Below, piece by piece: positions 52,633 through 61,941 of a stretch of 64,000 bases of DNA. The position numbers and the translations under genes were made by a program. The stretch spans positions 2,914,001 through 2,978,000 of the forward strand of contig CP154795.1 of NCBI GenBank assembly GCA_039565995.1, read 5' to 3'. How positions within the stretch are numbered: position 1 is the first letter of the stretch; every line of letters starts with the position of its first letter. The notes beneath the pieces are model-generated. The model searched no databases. It saw only the letters and a list, made by a program, of their open reading frames with translations, and was not told where the DNA came from. Origin of the DNA: Propionibacteriaceae bacterium ZF39 (lineage in GTDB: Bacteria; Actinomycetota; Actinomycetes; Propionibacteriales; Propionibacteriaceae).

Positions 52633-52986
52633 ATGAAGTTTCTCGTGTTGTTGATCGGAGAAGGCGAGCTTCCTGCGTGGGACACGCTCACAGAGGAGGA
52701 GCAGGCCGCGGGCCTGGGGAAGTTCGAGGAGTTCGACGCTGCGTGCCGGAATCGCGACGGCGTGAGCATCGTCTCCGGTGAGGCACTGGCGCCCATGACC
52801 AGCGCCACCGTCGTGAAGACCCGCGGCGGGAAGACCACGCTGACCGAGGGCCCCTATGCCGAAGCGGTGGAAGGTCTCGGAGGCTTCTTCCTCATCGAGG
52901 CACCCGACCTCGATGTGCTCACCGAGTTGCTGACCATCCTGCCGGCGTACGACATGCAGATCGTCCCGGCGGTGGACCAGGTCTGA
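52633..52986 (+). CDS. YCII/DGPF-domain protein
   Basis: A 117-residue protein of the YCII-related (DGPF) family, starting MKFLVLLIGEGELPAW, with the TLTEGPYAEAVEGLGGFFLIEA block. These small dimeric proteins commonly sit next to ECF42-type sigma factors, as here. The ATG at 52633 is preceded by AAAGGG. The stop overlaps the sigma-factor start (TGATG), so translation is coupled. A role as an enzyme or modulator for the sigma factor is not known. Confidence 0.87.
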   Translation: MKFLVLLIGEGELPAWDTLTEEEQAAGLGKFEEFDAACRNRDGVSIVSGEALAPMTSATVVKTRGGKTTLTEGPYAEAVEGLGGFFLIEAPDLDVLTELLTILPAYDMQIVPAVDQV

Positions 52987-54218
52987 TGCGCCCAGCTGCG
53001 GTCCTCGACGAGGTCTGGCGGGAGGACTGGGGACGGCTGCTCGGTCAGCTGATGTCCCGGTTCCGTCGCGCGGACCTCGTCGAGGACGCACTCGCGGAGG
53101 CCTTCGCGCAGGCGGCCGAGCAGTGGGGGCGGGTGGGCGTACCAGAGAATCCGCCCGCCTGGCTCCGCGAAGTCGCCCGGCGTCGCATCCTCGATGCCCT
53201 GCGCCGCGAGGCGACCGCCGCCTCGAAATCCCCACTCCTCGCCGCCGGCCTGGCCTGGGCGGCCGAGGCGGCGACGCCCCTCCCGGGCGCCGACGTCGAC
53301 GAGCGATTGGCGCTGTTGTTCATGGCGACCCATCCGGCGTTGGCGGAGGACGTCCGGCCGGCGTTGGCGCTGCGGTTCGTGCTGGGCGTACCCACCAGCG
53401 AAATCGCCGCCCTCTTCCTCGTCCCCACCCCCACGATGGCCGCCCGCCTCACCCGTGCGAAGGCCCGGCTCGCGTCGGCCGGCATTCCGTTCGCCGTGCC
53501 CGATCTCGACCGCTGGCCCGAACGCGTCGACGAAGTCGCGCGGGCGATCTATCTGGCGTTCACCTCCGGGTACGCCCCGGTCGGCGGGCAGGAGGTCGTC
53601 CGCCTCCGGGTCGCCGGCGAGGCGGTGCGGCTGGCCGTGCTGGCGAGTGAGCTTCTGCCGGGGTCACCGGTCCTGGAGGCGCTGACTGCCTTGCTGCAAC
53701 TGCAGCACGCGCGCCGGGATGCGCGCAGCGACAGGGGCAGGCTCATCCTCCTTGCCGACCAGGATCGCTCGCTCTGGCACGCGGACGAGATCGAGGCGGG
53801 GGTCGCTCGGCTGGCGGCGCTGTCCCCCGGTTCCGGGTATGCCGAGGAACTGCGTCTCCAGGCCCTCATCGCGGCGTTCCATTCGACCGCAGGGACGGCA
53901 GAGGCGACGGATTGGCATGCGCTGGCGCGGACCTATGCCCGCTTGGAGGCGCTCACCGGGTCTCCGATCGTGCGGCTCAATCGGGCGGTCGCCGTTGCAG
54001 AGTACGCCGGCCCCGCCGCCGGTCTCGCACTCCTGGCCGAGGTCGCCAAGCAACTCCCCGGCCACCACCGCGTCGCCCTGGTCCGGGCCGAACTCCTGCG
54101 CCGCGAGGACGATGTGGTGGGCGCGGTCTCGGCGTACCGGATCGCGCTGGAACTCTGCCCCTCCGGCACCGAGCGCGATCACATCATCGCCCGCCTCGCG
54201 GAGCTCGAAAGGGCATAA
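52986..54218 (+). CDS. ECF RNA polymerase sigma factor with C-terminal TPR-like extension (ECF42 type)
   Basis: A 410-residue protein. Residues 1-165 contain sigma region 2 (EDALAEAFAQAAEQW, PPAWLREVARRRILDALRR) and region 4 (PTSEIAALFLVPTPTMAARLTRAK). The long C-terminal half (DUF6596/TPR-like, repeated Ala-Leu helices, LNRAVAVAEYAGPAAGL) is the feature of ECF42 sigma factors, which use it in place of an anti-sigma factor. It is coupled to the DGPF gene, as usual for the group, and the pair may respond to an unknown stress. Confidence 0.88.
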   Translation: MRPAAVLDEVWREDWGRLLGQLMSRFRRADLVEDALAEAFAQAAEQWGRVGVPENPPAWLREVARRRILDALRREATAASKSPLLAAGLAWAAEAATPLPGADVDERLALLFMATHPALAEDVRPALALRFVLGVPTSEIAALFLVPTPTMAARLTRAKARLASAGIPFAVPDLDRWPERVDEVARAIYLAFTSGYAPVGGQEVVRLRVAGEAVRLAVLASELLPGSPVLEALTALLQLQHARRDARSDRGRLILLADQDRSLWHADEIEAGVARLAALSPGSGYAEELRLQALIAAFHSTAGTAEATDWHALARTYARLEALTGSPIVRLNRAVAVAEYAGPAAGLALLAEVAKQLPGHHRVALVRAELLRREDDVVGAVSAYRIALELCPSGTERDHIIARLAELERA

Positions 54219-54226
54219 TCGTCGCC

Positions 54227-55168
54227 GTGTTGGTTGTCATGGTCTTGGGCGTGATCGCCGGGGCGGCTCTGCCCCTGCAGACCAATGTCAACACCCGACT
54301 GCGCCAGTCGGTGGGGTCGCCTTTCCTGGCGACGTTTCTGTCGTTCCTGATCGGCACGGCGACATTGCTGGTGGCGACCCTGGCCATGGATGGGCGGCTG
54401 CCGGGTCCGTCGGCCGCGGCGGGTAGGCCCTGGTGGCTCTGGATCGGCGGCATCTTCGGGGTCATCGTGCTCACGGCCAACCTGTTCATGTTTCCCCGCC
54501 TGGGCGCGGTCCAGACCGCGGTGCTGCCCGTCACGGGCCAGGTCCTCATGGGTCTGCTCATCGACCACTTCGGCTGGTTCCGGGCGGCGCCGGTGCACCT
54601 GGGACCGACGCGTGCGCTCGGGGGCCTGCTGGTTTTGGTGGGCGTGTTCGGCGCCATCGGTGTGGCTGACCGGGTGTTCGGTCGCGCGGGTGGCGCCCCG
54701 ACCGGCTCCAGTCACGGTGCCGGAGCCTGGTTGTGGCGCCTGGTGGGCATCGGTGGTGGCGCCCTGCTCGCCTCCCAAACCGCCATCAACGGTCGGCTCG
54801 GTGTTGCGCTCGATTCGGCCGTCGCGGCCGCCCTGGTCTCGTTCGCCGTGGGAGTCGTTGCGCTCCTCGCGATCCTGCTCGCCACGCGTACGCCCTGGCA
54901 GATGCGCCGAGTCGACGAGCGCCGGAACCCCTGGTGGATGTGGATCGGCGGCGTGCTCGGCGCGGCGTTCGTGTTCGCCAACGCGCTGCTCCAGCCCATT
55001 CTCGGGACGGGTCTCACCGTCATGCTCATCCTGCTCGGAATGATGCTCGGCAGCCTGGCCATCGATGCACTGGGTCTGCTGGGAGCCCGCCGCAAGAAGG
55101 TCACCATGTTCCAGGCACTCGGCCTGCTGCTCATGATCGGCGGCGTCGCGCTGATCCGACTCGTGTGA
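54227..55168 (+). CDS. DMT-superfamily (DUF606/YdcZ-like) transporter
   Basis: A 313-residue protein with ten predicted membrane helices in two homologous halves: PLQTNVNTRLRQSVGSPFLA in the first and LLASQTAINGRLGVALDSA in the second, the duplicated signature of the DUF606 family. It starts at GTG 54227; an ATG at 54239 is possible. It begins 8 bases after the sigma-factor gene, so it may be part of that operon. The substrate is unknown. Confidence 0.85.
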   Translation: MLVVMVLGVIAGAALPLQTNVNTRLRQSVGSPFLATFLSFLIGTATLLVATLAMDGRLPGPSAAAGRPWWLWIGGIFGVIVLTANLFMFPRLGAVQTAVLPVTGQVLMGLLIDHFGWFRAAPVHLGPTRALGGLLVLVGVFGAIGVADRVFGRAGGAPTGSSHGAGAWLWRLVGIGGGALLASQTAINGRLGVALDSAVAAALVSFAVGVVALLAILLATRTPWQMRRVDERRNPWWMWIGGVLGAAFVFANALLQPILGTGLTVMLILLGMMLGSLAIDALGLLGARRKKVTMFQALGLLLMIGGVALIRLV

Positions 55169-55193
55169 CGCCACCGACTAGACTCCCTGAATT

Positions 55194-56990
55194 GTGTCGA
55201 CCCCCGCGCCCAACCTGATCAATGCCGAACGGCTCACCAAGACCTATGGCACCCGCACCCTGATCGATGCCCAGACCCTCGGCCTCGGCCGCGGCGATGT
55301 CATCGGTGTCGTCGGGCGCAACGGCGACGGCAAGTCGACGCTGCTGGGCCTGCTCACCGGCCGGATCGAGCCTGACTCCGGTCGCATCACCCAGACCGGC
55401 GCGGTCTCCATCGGCACCCTCGAACAGACCGATGCCGAACCGCCCACCAGCACGGTCCGCGACGTCATTGTCGGCGGCGAACCGGATCATGTCTGGGCCT
55501 CCGACCCCGCCAAGCGCGCCGTGGTCGAGCATCTTCTCGGCGATCTCGATCTCGACGCACCCCTGGGTCGACTCTCGGGTGGCGAGCGTCGCCGCACCGG
55601 GCTCGTCGCGCTCATGCTGGGCCACCATGACCTGCTCGTCCTCGACGAGCCGACCAACCATCTCGACGTCGAGGCGGTCGCGTGGCTGGCCGAGCACCTG
55701 AAGGCCCTGCAGGAAAAGAACATCGCCATGCTGGTCGTCTCGCACGACCGCTGGTTCCTCGACGCGATCTGCACGCGCATCTGGGAGGTTCACGACGGCG
55801 TGGTGGACGCCTATGACGGGGGCTATGCGGCGTACGTCCTCGCCCGCGCCGAACGCGCCCGCCAGGCCGCCGCCAACGAGGCCCGCCGCCAGAATCTCGT
55901 GCGCAAGGAGCTGGCCTGGCTGCGGCGCGGCGCGCCGGCGCGCACGTCCAAGCCGAAGTTCCGCATCGAGGCGGCCAACCGCCTGATCGAGAACGAGCCG
56001 CCGCCGCGCGATCGGCTCGCGCTGCAGCAGTTTTCCGTGACCCGGCTGGGCAAGGATGTGTTCGATCTGAAGGACATGTCGTACGCCCTGCCCGACGGTC
56101 GCGTGCTGTTCCGGCAGCTCAACTGGTCGATCGGGCCCGGTGATCGCATCGGACTGGTCGGAGTCAACGGCGCCGGCAAGACCACACTGCTGCGTCTCCT
56201 CGCCGGCGAGACCGCGCCCCAGTCGGGGACGGTCAAGCAGGGCAAGACGCTCCGGCTGGCGCACCTCTCCCAGGCCGTGGCCGAGCTCGACGACGACGAG
56301 CGCGTCCTCGAATCGGTCAACCGGCTCAAGAACGAGACCAAGCTGGCGACCGGTCGGGACGCCACGGCCGGTCAGTTGCTGGAGGAGTTCGGGTTCACGG
56401 GCGACAAGCTGGTCACGCGAATCGGCGAGCTCTCGGGCGGCGAGCGGCGGCGTCTGCAGGTCCTGCGCCTCCTCATGACCGAGCCGAATGTGCTTCTGCT
56501 CGACGAGCCCACCAACGACCTCGACATCGACACCCTGAATGTGATCGAGGACTATCTCGACCGCTGGCCCGGCACGCTCATCGTCGTCTCCCATGACCGC
56601 TATTTCCTGGAGCGAGTCTGTGACGTGACCTATGCCCTCATGGCCGACGGACGCTGTGTCCTGCTGCCCGGCGGGGTGGAACAGTACCTCGAGCATCGGC
56701 GCACCCAGCCGAAGGCGGTCCCGGCCGCGACCGCTCCGGCCGCCGCATCGGCTCCGGCAGCCGACGGGCCGTCTCCGGCGGAGGTACGCCAGGCCCGCAA
56801 GGACATGGCCCGCATCGAATCCCAGCTGATGAAGCTGACGGGCCGCATCGAGAAGGTTCATGCCGAGATGGCCGATGCGGCGTCCGACTATCAGCGGCTT
56901 GCGGACCTGCAGCAGACCGAATCCGAGCTCACGGTTCAGCACGAGGAGCTCGAGCTGGCCTGGCTCGAGGCCGCCGAGCTCGTCGAATAG
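55194..56990 (+). CDS. ABC-F family ATPase
   Basis: A 598-residue soluble protein with two ABC domains and no membrane domain. Walker A motifs are GRNGDGKST and GVNGAGKTT, the signatures [11 protein letters not shown] and [11 protein letters not shown], and the Walker B motifs [12 protein letters not shown]-like in both. A linker of about 80 residues and a C-terminal coiled coil (about 530-598) match Uup-type proteins. Such proteins bind the ribosomal E site and help translation or resist ribosome-targeting drugs. The exact subtype is not fixed. It starts at GTG. Confidence 0.92.
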   Translation: MSTPAPNLINAERLTKTYGTRTLIDAQTLGLGRGDVIGVVGRNGDGKSTLLGLLTGRIEPDSGRITQTGAVSIGTLEQTDAEPPTSTVRDVIVGGEPDHVWASDPAKRAVVEHLLGDLDLDAPLGRLSGGERRRTGLVALMLGHHDLLVLDEPTNHLDVEAVAWLAEHLKALQEKNIAMLVVSHDRWFLDAICTRIWEVHDGVVDAYDGGYAAYVLARAERARQAAANEARRQNLVRKELAWLRRGAPARTSKPKFRIEAANRLIENEPPPRDRLALQQFSVTRLGKDVFDLKDMSYALPDGRVLFRQLNWSIGPGDRIGLVGVNGAGKTTLLRLLAGETAPQSGTVKQGKTLRLAHLSQAVAELDDDERVLESVNRLKNETKLATGRDATAGQLLEEFGFTGDKLVTRIGELSGGERRRLQVLRLLMTEPNVLLLDEPTNDLDIDTLNVIEDYLDRWPGTLIVVSHDRYFLERVCDVTYALMADGRCVLLPGGVEQYLEHRRTQPKAVPAATAPAAASAPAADGPSPAEVRQARKDMARIESQLMKLTGRIEKVHAEMADAASDYQRLADLQQTESELTVQHEELELAWLEAAELVE

Positions 56991-56991
56991 G

Positions 56992-57408
56992 TCAGCGGGG
57001 CTGCTTCTGCTTGTTCGCGAGCAGGATCGACATGCCCATCGCCGTGAAGAGGATGCCGATGACCGTGATCGTGATGCGCCACGATCCGTTGACCAGGATC
57101 CCGATGAACGTGCACGCGAGCGCTGCGGCGTACGCGATGAGGGGCGACCACGAACGACGGCGACGGATCAGCGCAATGACAACCATTACCGCGCCCGCCA
57201 GCGTCGCCAGGAAGGCGAGCAGCGGGAAGATGTTGTCGCCTGCCACGGCGGGGTCCCACCAGGAGAAGCGGGGCTGGAGATATTCGGGCCGGTCCGGGTC
57301 GGTCGGCACCAGCCAGGTCGGGATGGACATCACGAGAAGCAGGAAGACGCTGCAGACGAGCGCCATGATCGCGCCGAGGCGCTGCTGCTTGGTGAGCCGC
57401 GTCGTCAT
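56992..57408 (-). CDS. Four-helix membrane protein
   Basis: A 138-residue protein with four predicted membrane helices and short polar loops, starting [21 protein letters not shown] periplasmic-like loop ([20 protein letters not shown]) and a basic RRRRS cytosolic loop give orientation. The ATG overlaps the stop of the RDD gene (ATGA), so they are coupled. No family is recognised. Confidence 0.7.
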   Translation of the reverse strand: MTTRLTKQQRLGAIMALVCSVFLLLVMSIPTWLVPTDPDRPEYLQPRFSWWDPAVAGDNIFPLLAFLATLAGAVMVVIALIRRRRSWSPLIAYAAALACTFIGILVNGSWRITITVIGILFTAMGMSILLANKQKQPR

Positions 57409-57836
57409 CGGCGGTTGACCACGACGGTGCCGCAGGTGAGGTCGTGCAGACCACGACGATGTACGCCGATGACCATGGCTGGGATCGCCACGCACACCAT
57501 CGCCTGCCGGGCGAAACCGCGGATGAAACCGACGGGCTGGCGATCGAGTCGGAGCACTTCGAGGCGGGTGATGAGCTTGCCGGCCGAGCCACCGAGAATC
57601 GCGGTGAGGACGCTCGACTGGACGAAGAACACGGCCAGGATCATGAAGGAACGCCAGTCACTCCCCCGCAGCGCGCCCATGCCGAAGATGGCCCAGGCCA
57701 CGATCATCGAGATCGCCCAGTCGAGGACCAGGGCGGTGACCCGCGAGCGCCAAGTGGCCAGAGAGCCGCGGCCTTTCTCGGGCAGGCCCAGGCTCTGGCC
57801 CGGCCAGTCCTCTTGTCGTTCCGCGGTGTCTGTCAC
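57405..57836 (-). CDS. RDD-domain membrane protein
   Basis: A 143-residue protein with three membrane helices. The RDD features are the conserved Arg and Asp in the helix [12 protein letters not shown] and a [21 protein letters not shown] loop. It starts at a GTG (57836) with GGAGG very close upstream. It matches Rv2219A, next to glnA1 in M. tuberculosis. RDD proteins are membrane proteins, some linked to Na+/H+ transport, but none of that can be tested here. Confidence 0.82.
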   Translation of the reverse strand: MTDTAERQEDWPGQSLGLPEKGRGSLATWRSRVTALVLDWAISMIVAWAIFGMGALRGSDWRSFMILAVFFVQSSVLTAILGGSAGKLITRLEVLRLDRQPVGFIRGFARQAMVCVAIPAMVIGVHRRGLHDLTCGTVVVNRR

Positions 57837-57904
57837 GCCTCCGAGATTAACTGACGGGCCCGCCCAGCCCGGCTCCACGACGATCGCTGGTCAGGTCGCA
57901 CGCT

Positions 57905-57942
57905 GTAACACTGCTGAAACACCCCGGCAAAAGTGCGGAAAC
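57905..57942 (+). promoter_or_regulatory. GlnR-like operator upstream of glnA
   Basis: The sequence reads GTAAC-N6-GAAAC-N6-GCAAA-N6-GAAAC (57905-57942). This is the four-part GlnR box of actinobacteria with exact six-base spacing and only the third element imperfect. It lies 48 bases before the glnA ATG. It predicts activation or repression of glutamine synthetase by the nitrogen regulator GlnR. Confidence 0.82.
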
Positions 57943-57990
57943 GACCGGCCCCTAGGGTCGGTGACTGTCAGCAATACATGTGGAGGAAAA

Positions 57991-59412
57991 ATGTTCCAAG
58001 GTGCGGAGGACCTTCAGAAGTATCTGAAGGACGAGAGCGTCGAAATGGTCGACATCCGGTTCTGTGATCTGCCCGGCGTGATGCAGCACTTCACGATCCC
58101 GGCTCACGCCTGCGACGACTCCGTGTTCAACGACGGCCTGTCGTTCGACGGATCCTCGGTCCGGGGCTTCCAGAAAATCCATGAATCGGACATGGCGCTG
58201 CTGCCTGACCCGACGACGGCCTACATCGACCCCTTCCGCCGGGCGAAGACGTTGTGCGTCAACTTCTTCGTGCACGATCCGCTGACCAAGGAGCCCTACA
58301 GCCGCGACCCGCGCAACATCGCCCGCAAGGCGGAGGCGTACCTCCAGTCGACCGGCGTGGGTGACACCGCCTACTTCGCGTCCGAGGCCGAGTTCTATGT
58401 GTTCGACGACGTCCGGTTCGAGACCAAGCAGAACGCGGGTTACTACCACATCGATTCCGTCGCGGGCGCCTGGAACACCGGCCGTGAGGAAGAAGGCGGC
58501 AACCGTGGTTACAAGGTGAAATACAAGGGTGGCTACTTCCCCGTCGCGCCCACCGACCACTTCGGGGATCTCCGTGACGAGATGGTCCTCCACATGGAGA
58601 ACCTGGGCCTGAGCGTGGAGCGCGCCCACCACGAGGTCGGCACCGCCGGCCAGGCCGAGATCAACTGGCGCTTCGACACGCTGCTGAAGTCGGCGGACGA
58701 TGTCATGAAGTTCAAATACATCGTGAAGAACACCGCCTGGGCCAACGGCAAGACCGCGACCTTCATGCCGAAGCCGATCTTCGGCGACAACGGCTCGGGC
58801 ATGCACGTGCACTCGTCGATCTGGGACAACGGCCAGCCGCTGTTCTATGACGAGGCCGGTTATGGCGGGCTGTCCGACATGGCGCGGTGGTATATCGGTG
58901 GCCTCCTCAAGCACGCCCCCTCGCTGTTGGCGTTCACCAACCCGAGCGTGAACTCCTATCACCGCCTCGTGCCGGGCTTCGAGGCTCCGGTCAACCTGGT
59001 CTATTCGTCGCGCAACCGGTCCGCGTGTATCCGGATCCCGATCACCGGCTCCAACCCGAAGGCCAAGCGCGTCGAGTTCCGCTGCCCCGACCCGAGCGCC
59101 AACCCCTACCTCGCGTTCTCGGCCATGATGCTGGCCGGTCTCGACGGCATCGAGAACCGCATCGAGCCGCCGGAGCCGATCGACAAGGATCTCTACGAGC
59201 TGCCGCCGGATGAGTATGAGGACATCGCGACCGTGCCGGCCACCCTGGACAAGGTCCTCGACAATCTCGAGGAGAACCATGAGTTCCTGCTCGCCGGAGA
59301 TGTCTTCACGTCGGACCTCATCGAGACCTGGATCGACATCAAGCGCGAGGACATCCAGTCCATTGCCCAGCGCCCGCATCCGCACGAGTTTGAGTTGTAT
59401 TACGACATCTGA
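57991..59412 (+). CDS. glnA: Glutamine synthetase type I
   Basis: A 473-residue ATP-dependent ligase that makes glutamine from glutamate and ammonia. The beta-grasp start ([20 protein letters not shown]), [42 protein letters not shown] and NRSACIRIP are present. The adenylylation Tyr in [11 protein letters not shown] is conserved, so it is of the GSI-beta type controlled by GlnE as well as transcriptionally. The ATG follows GGAGG by five bases. A terminator follows. Confidence 0.96.
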   Translation: MFQGAEDLQKYLKDESVEMVDIRFCDLPGVMQHFTIPAHACDDSVFNDGLSFDGSSVRGFQKIHESDMALLPDPTTAYIDPFRRAKTLCVNFFVHDPLTKEPYSRDPRNIARKAEAYLQSTGVGDTAYFASEAEFYVFDDVRFETKQNAGYYHIDSVAGAWNTGREEEGGNRGYKVKYKGGYFPVAPTDHFGDLRDEMVLHMENLGLSVERAHHEVGTAGQAEINWRFDTLLKSADDVMKFKYIVKNTAWANGKTATFMPKPIFGDNGSGMHVHSSIWDNGQPLFYDEAGYGGLSDMARWYIGGLLKHAPSLLAFTNPSVNSYHRLVPGFEAPVNLVYSSRNRSACIRIPITGSNPKAKRVEFRCPDPSANPYLAFSAMMLAGLDGIENRIEPPEPIDKDLYELPPDEYEDIATVPATLDKVLDNLEENHEFLLAGDVFTSDLIETWIDIKREDIQSIAQRPHPHEFELYYDI

Positions 59413-59420
59413 TGCACCCT

Positions 59421-59460
59421 GAAACGGTGCCCACTACGTGTGGGCACCGTTTCGGCTTTC
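59421..59460 (+). terminator. Intrinsic terminator of glnA
   Basis: GAAACGGTGCCCAC (59421-59434) pairs with GTGGGCACCGTTTC (59440-59453) around TACGT and is followed by GGCTTTCTAG. It lies 8 bases after the stop. Confidence 0.88.
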
Positions 59461-60236
59461 TAGAGGGCAGTCAGGATCCGCAGACTGACCTGTCCGTTGG
59501 TACGCCAGGGTTCGGGGAGCGTACGCCACCAACGCGAGTTCTCGGGCAGCGCACGCTCGAGCGTCAGGAGCCGCGAGCGATCGGACCCGGCGAGTTCCTC
59601 TCGGGCGGCATACGGATCAGGAATCACAGACAGCAGCAGAGCGGCATCCTGTAGATGACGCTCCCGATCACGCGAGTCTGCCCGGTACGCCGCTGCCTTG
59701 AGGATCACAGCACCCAGCGGCCTGGGGACGCTCACTGTCGTGATCACGCCAGGAAGGATCTGGAGGGTCGCATTGATGGTTCGCCTGAGCGCTTGCGTTC
59801 CTCCCTCGATGGCCACCATCCGGCGGCCACGCAACTGCTGCGCAGCCCGTGGCGCGGCGTGGTCAGCGACCAGAACGTCAACCACGTCAGTGGCAGCAGC
59901 GGTCAGATCCACAATCGCCGAGTCCCGTCTGAACCTGTGGGCCGTTCCGTTCCGCTCGTCCAGCGGGATATCAAGGGCATAGCCGAGCGACTCAAGCTGT
60001 CGCGATACCGAGGCAGCCACGCCCGGAGTCGTTTCCACGTGGAGCACCATGTCAACATCGTTGGTGGCTCTTACCCCCTCGACTCCAGCGTTGATTCCGT
60101 GGAGTTGCGTCATGAGCCCACCCACAAGGGTCCACTGCGTGTGAGCGACGACCTCGGCGATCTCCGCAACATTGGGCCATGGCGGGCCCCACCCTCCTCG
60201 CGGCTCCGGAACGAAGACAGTGGGCCGGTCAACCAC
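59460..60236 (-). CDS. Nucleotidyltransferase-domain protein, probable AbiEii-like toxin
   Basis: A 258-residue protein from a GTG that overlaps the upstream HTH gene. Residues 30-120 form a minimal nucleotidyltransferase: WTLVGGLMTQLHG (G39, G40), VRATNDVDMVL (T58, D60, D62) and a third acidic strand IVDLT (D110). A later Lys/Asp block AVILKAAAYRADSRD is typical of AbiEii/AbiGii-like enzymes. Such toxins modify tRNA or other targets and are paired with a DNA-binding antitoxin. The organisation and overlap fit. The substrate is not known and the family name is an inference. Confidence 0.7.
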   Translation of the reverse strand: MVDRPTVFVPEPRGGWGPPWPNVAEIAEVVAHTQWTLVGGLMTQLHGINAGVEGVRATNDVDMVLHVETTPGVAASVSRQLESLGYALDIPLDERNGTAHRFRRDSAIVDLTAAATDVVDVLVADHAAPRAAQQLRGRRMVAIEGGTQALRRTINATLQILPGVITTVSVPRPLGAVILKAAAYRADSRDRERHLQDAALLLSVIPDPYAAREELAGSDRSRLLTLERALPENSRWWRTLPEPWRTNGQVSLRILTAL

Positions 60237-60888
60237 GGAACCGCTCCACTGTCTGCGTGAGGAAATCCGTGCCGGTTCGGCGTTCACGAACGTCAAGAGA
60301 CTCGGCCAGGTCGAGGGCCGTGAGAACCCAGCCAGCGTCGTGGATGTCACGGATGATTCCGAGGTCGAACGCAGTGGCGCGCAGGGTCACCAGACCGTCG
60401 TCGTCCCTGATCAAACCGTGTTGGACCACCAGATTCTGCACCCCTTCCAGCGCGACGTATCCATCAACGCCACTGGAACCCACCAAACCCAACGAGGCCG
60501 GCGTCGGCTGGACCACAATCTCCGATGCCAGGCGGTCCCGCGCACTGGCATGGCCGCGATAGCGCGTGACCTCTGCCCGGCCGCGCGTTCGTTCCACCAG
60601 ACCTGTGGTGTCGATCTCGCGAAGCCGCCACTTGAGCCGAGAACGTTGAGTCGCCCCCAGCCACTTCGCATCGAGCCCGGAGAGAAGAGCGACGGCACCC
60701 CAGGCAGTGTGCAACGCCCAGGCCTGCGTATGGACTCCACCGCGTACGGCCTCGAACCGCTCCACCGAACTCACGTCGATGACGCCCCGGGCAACCTTCC
60801 GCAACTGCCCAAGCGTCACCAACTGCTGGACCCGGCGAGGCGTCACCCCCAACCGTGCAGCGGTTTCAGACACCGTCAGCACACTCAC
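60229..60888 (-). CDS. HTH regulator, probable antitoxin partner
   Basis: A 219-residue protein starting at GTG. Residues 1-45 form a MerR/excisionase-like helix-turn-helix (VSETAARLGVTPRRVQQLV, RKVARGVIDVSSVERF). The rest has several helices and a distinct VGSSGVDGYVALEGVQNL block without a known family. It overlaps the nucleotidyltransferase gene by 8 bases. A palindromic promoter ends just before its start codon, so it probably represses its own operon. This arrangement is like AbiE (AbiEi-AbiEii), but the HTH part is different. Confidence 0.7.
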   Translation of the reverse strand: MSVLTVSETAARLGVTPRRVQQLVTLGQLRKVARGVIDVSSVERFEAVRGGVHTQAWALHTAWGAVALLSGLDAKWLGATQRSRLKWRLREIDTTGLVERTRGRAEVTRYRGHASARDRLASEIVVQPTPASLGLVGSSGVDGYVALEGVQNLVVQHGLIRDDDGLVTLRATAFDLGIIRDIHDAGWVLTALDLAESLDVRERRTGTDFLTQTVERFRG

Positions 60889-60940
60889 ACAGAAAGCTTC
60901 GCTTTCAGGAAGCTATCTGTCAACGGTCACGCCCTGACAG
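60889..60940 (-). promoter_or_regulatory. Promoter with overlapping inverted repeats for the HTH/NTase operon
   Basis: On the minus strand TTGACA (60923-60918) is a perfect -35 element. Downstream, GAAAGC-GAA-GCTTTC (60906-60892) is a perfect 6-bp inverted repeat ending 4 bases before the GTG start. A second pair, CTGTCA (60917-60922) with TGACAG (60935-60940), spans the -35. The expected -10 position overlaps the first palindrome, so a bound protein would block transcription. Confidence 0.6.
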
Positions 60941-60952
60941 TCCTGGTCGAAC

Positions 60953-61381
60953 TCAGATGCGCGTCAGTTCCACAACGGGGATGAGGCGTACGCCGGCGCA
61001 CTTGGCCTGGAAATCCGCAAACCGGGGATAGTCCCCGACGTGGGCAGCGAACACCGCGTCGCGCTCGTCACCTTTCAACTCGCGGACCTCTGCCTCATAG
61101 GTCTCCGGGCCGACCTCGATGGTGATGCGGCCGGCGGAAGTGATGTTTTGATACCAGGCCGGGTTCTTCGGACGGCCTGCTCCGGAGGCGAAGACATAGA
61201 TCACGTTGGTGTCTTCCGCGTGCGGGCGATAGAGCATCGGCTTCACGCGCAGTACGCCGGTCTTCCTCCCGACGCTGTGCACGAGGACGACCGGTTCACC
61301 TTCGTAGTTCCCGCCGAGCTGTCCGCCCTTCGCACGGAATTCTTCGACGATCGCTTCATTGAACGCGTGCGGGTCAGCCAT
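60953..61381 (-). CDS. Deazaflavin (F420)-dependent nitroreductase-family protein
   Basis: A 142-residue split-barrel flavin-reductase-like protein of the Ddn type: FNEAIVEEFRAKGGQLGG, VLVHSVGRKTGVLRVKPM and ASGAGRPKNPAWYQNITSAG. Such proteins use reduced F420 (or FMN in some) to reduce quinones or nitro compounds. The ATG at 61381 follows a GAAGGGAT site. It lies 65 bases downstream of the HTH gene in opposite functional context, and is monocistronic. Confidence 0.83.
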   Translation of the reverse strand: MADPHAFNEAIVEEFRAKGGQLGGNYEGEPVVLVHSVGRKTGVLRVKPMLYRPHAEDTNVIYVFASGAGRPKNPAWYQNITSAGRITIEVGPETYEAEVRELKGDERDAVFAAHVGDYPRFADFQAKCAGVRLIPVVELTRI

Positions 61382-61494
61382 GGATATCCCTTCGTCGTGG
61401 CACTGACGGCAGGTTGCCACGACCGTCACTGGCTGGCTGCCGGAATTCCGGCGCCTGCGAGGTCAGCGACCGACGCCTGGGACCCCAGTGGGTG

Positions 61495-61815
61495 TCAGCC
61501 CAGCATGTCGCGGGCAGCCTTGGTGTAGAAGCTGCTGATCTCCAGCATGAACTGCGCCTGGGCGCGTGCCATGGCGTTGACCCACTCGATCTGGGACGCC
61601 TCAGCCATGGATAGCTGGAACTCGAGCACCGTCCGAAGGGTCTGCTCATAGGTGTCGAGCACCTTGTGGCTCGACGCCGACGCCGACTCGATGATCTGTT
61701 CGTTGTAGTTGCGGATGCGCTCGATGGTGTGATCCATCTGGGCCACCACTTCCTCCGCGGCATGCTGCCCCTGCTCGGCGACGTCGGAAAATGCGTGGCT
61801 GGAATCCTGCGACAT
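61495..61815 (-). CDS. Helical phasin-like protein
   Basis: A 106-residue protein predicted to be almost entirely alpha-helical: amphipathic helices with EEVVAQMDHTIERIRNYNEQ and LEFQLSMAEASQIEWVNAMA. The pattern and length resemble phasin-family proteins that coat polyhydroxyalkanoate granules, although no synthase gene is in the window and similarity is only at the level of helix pattern. It may instead be a small structural protein. Confidence 0.55.
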   Translation of the reverse strand: MSQDSSHAFSDVAEQGQHAAEEVVAQMDHTIERIRNYNEQIIESASASSHKVLDTYEQTLRTVLEFQLSMAEASQIEWVNAMARAQAQFMLEISSFYTKAARDMLG

Positions 61816-61941
61816 GGGCGTTTCCTTCTTCGCGGGCGACAGCAGAAACCCGATCGCCGGGAGCGCACATCGCCGTGAACAATTCGATCCTAGCCACCTG
61901 TCCCGGACTGAGTGCCGGACCCCTCGGTCCGGCAGCGCCCG

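Noticed and set aside
61495-61815. Firm phasin assignment
   Set aside because: Only the length and helical amphipathic pattern fit, and no polyhydroxyalkanoate genes are near, so it was left as phasin-like.
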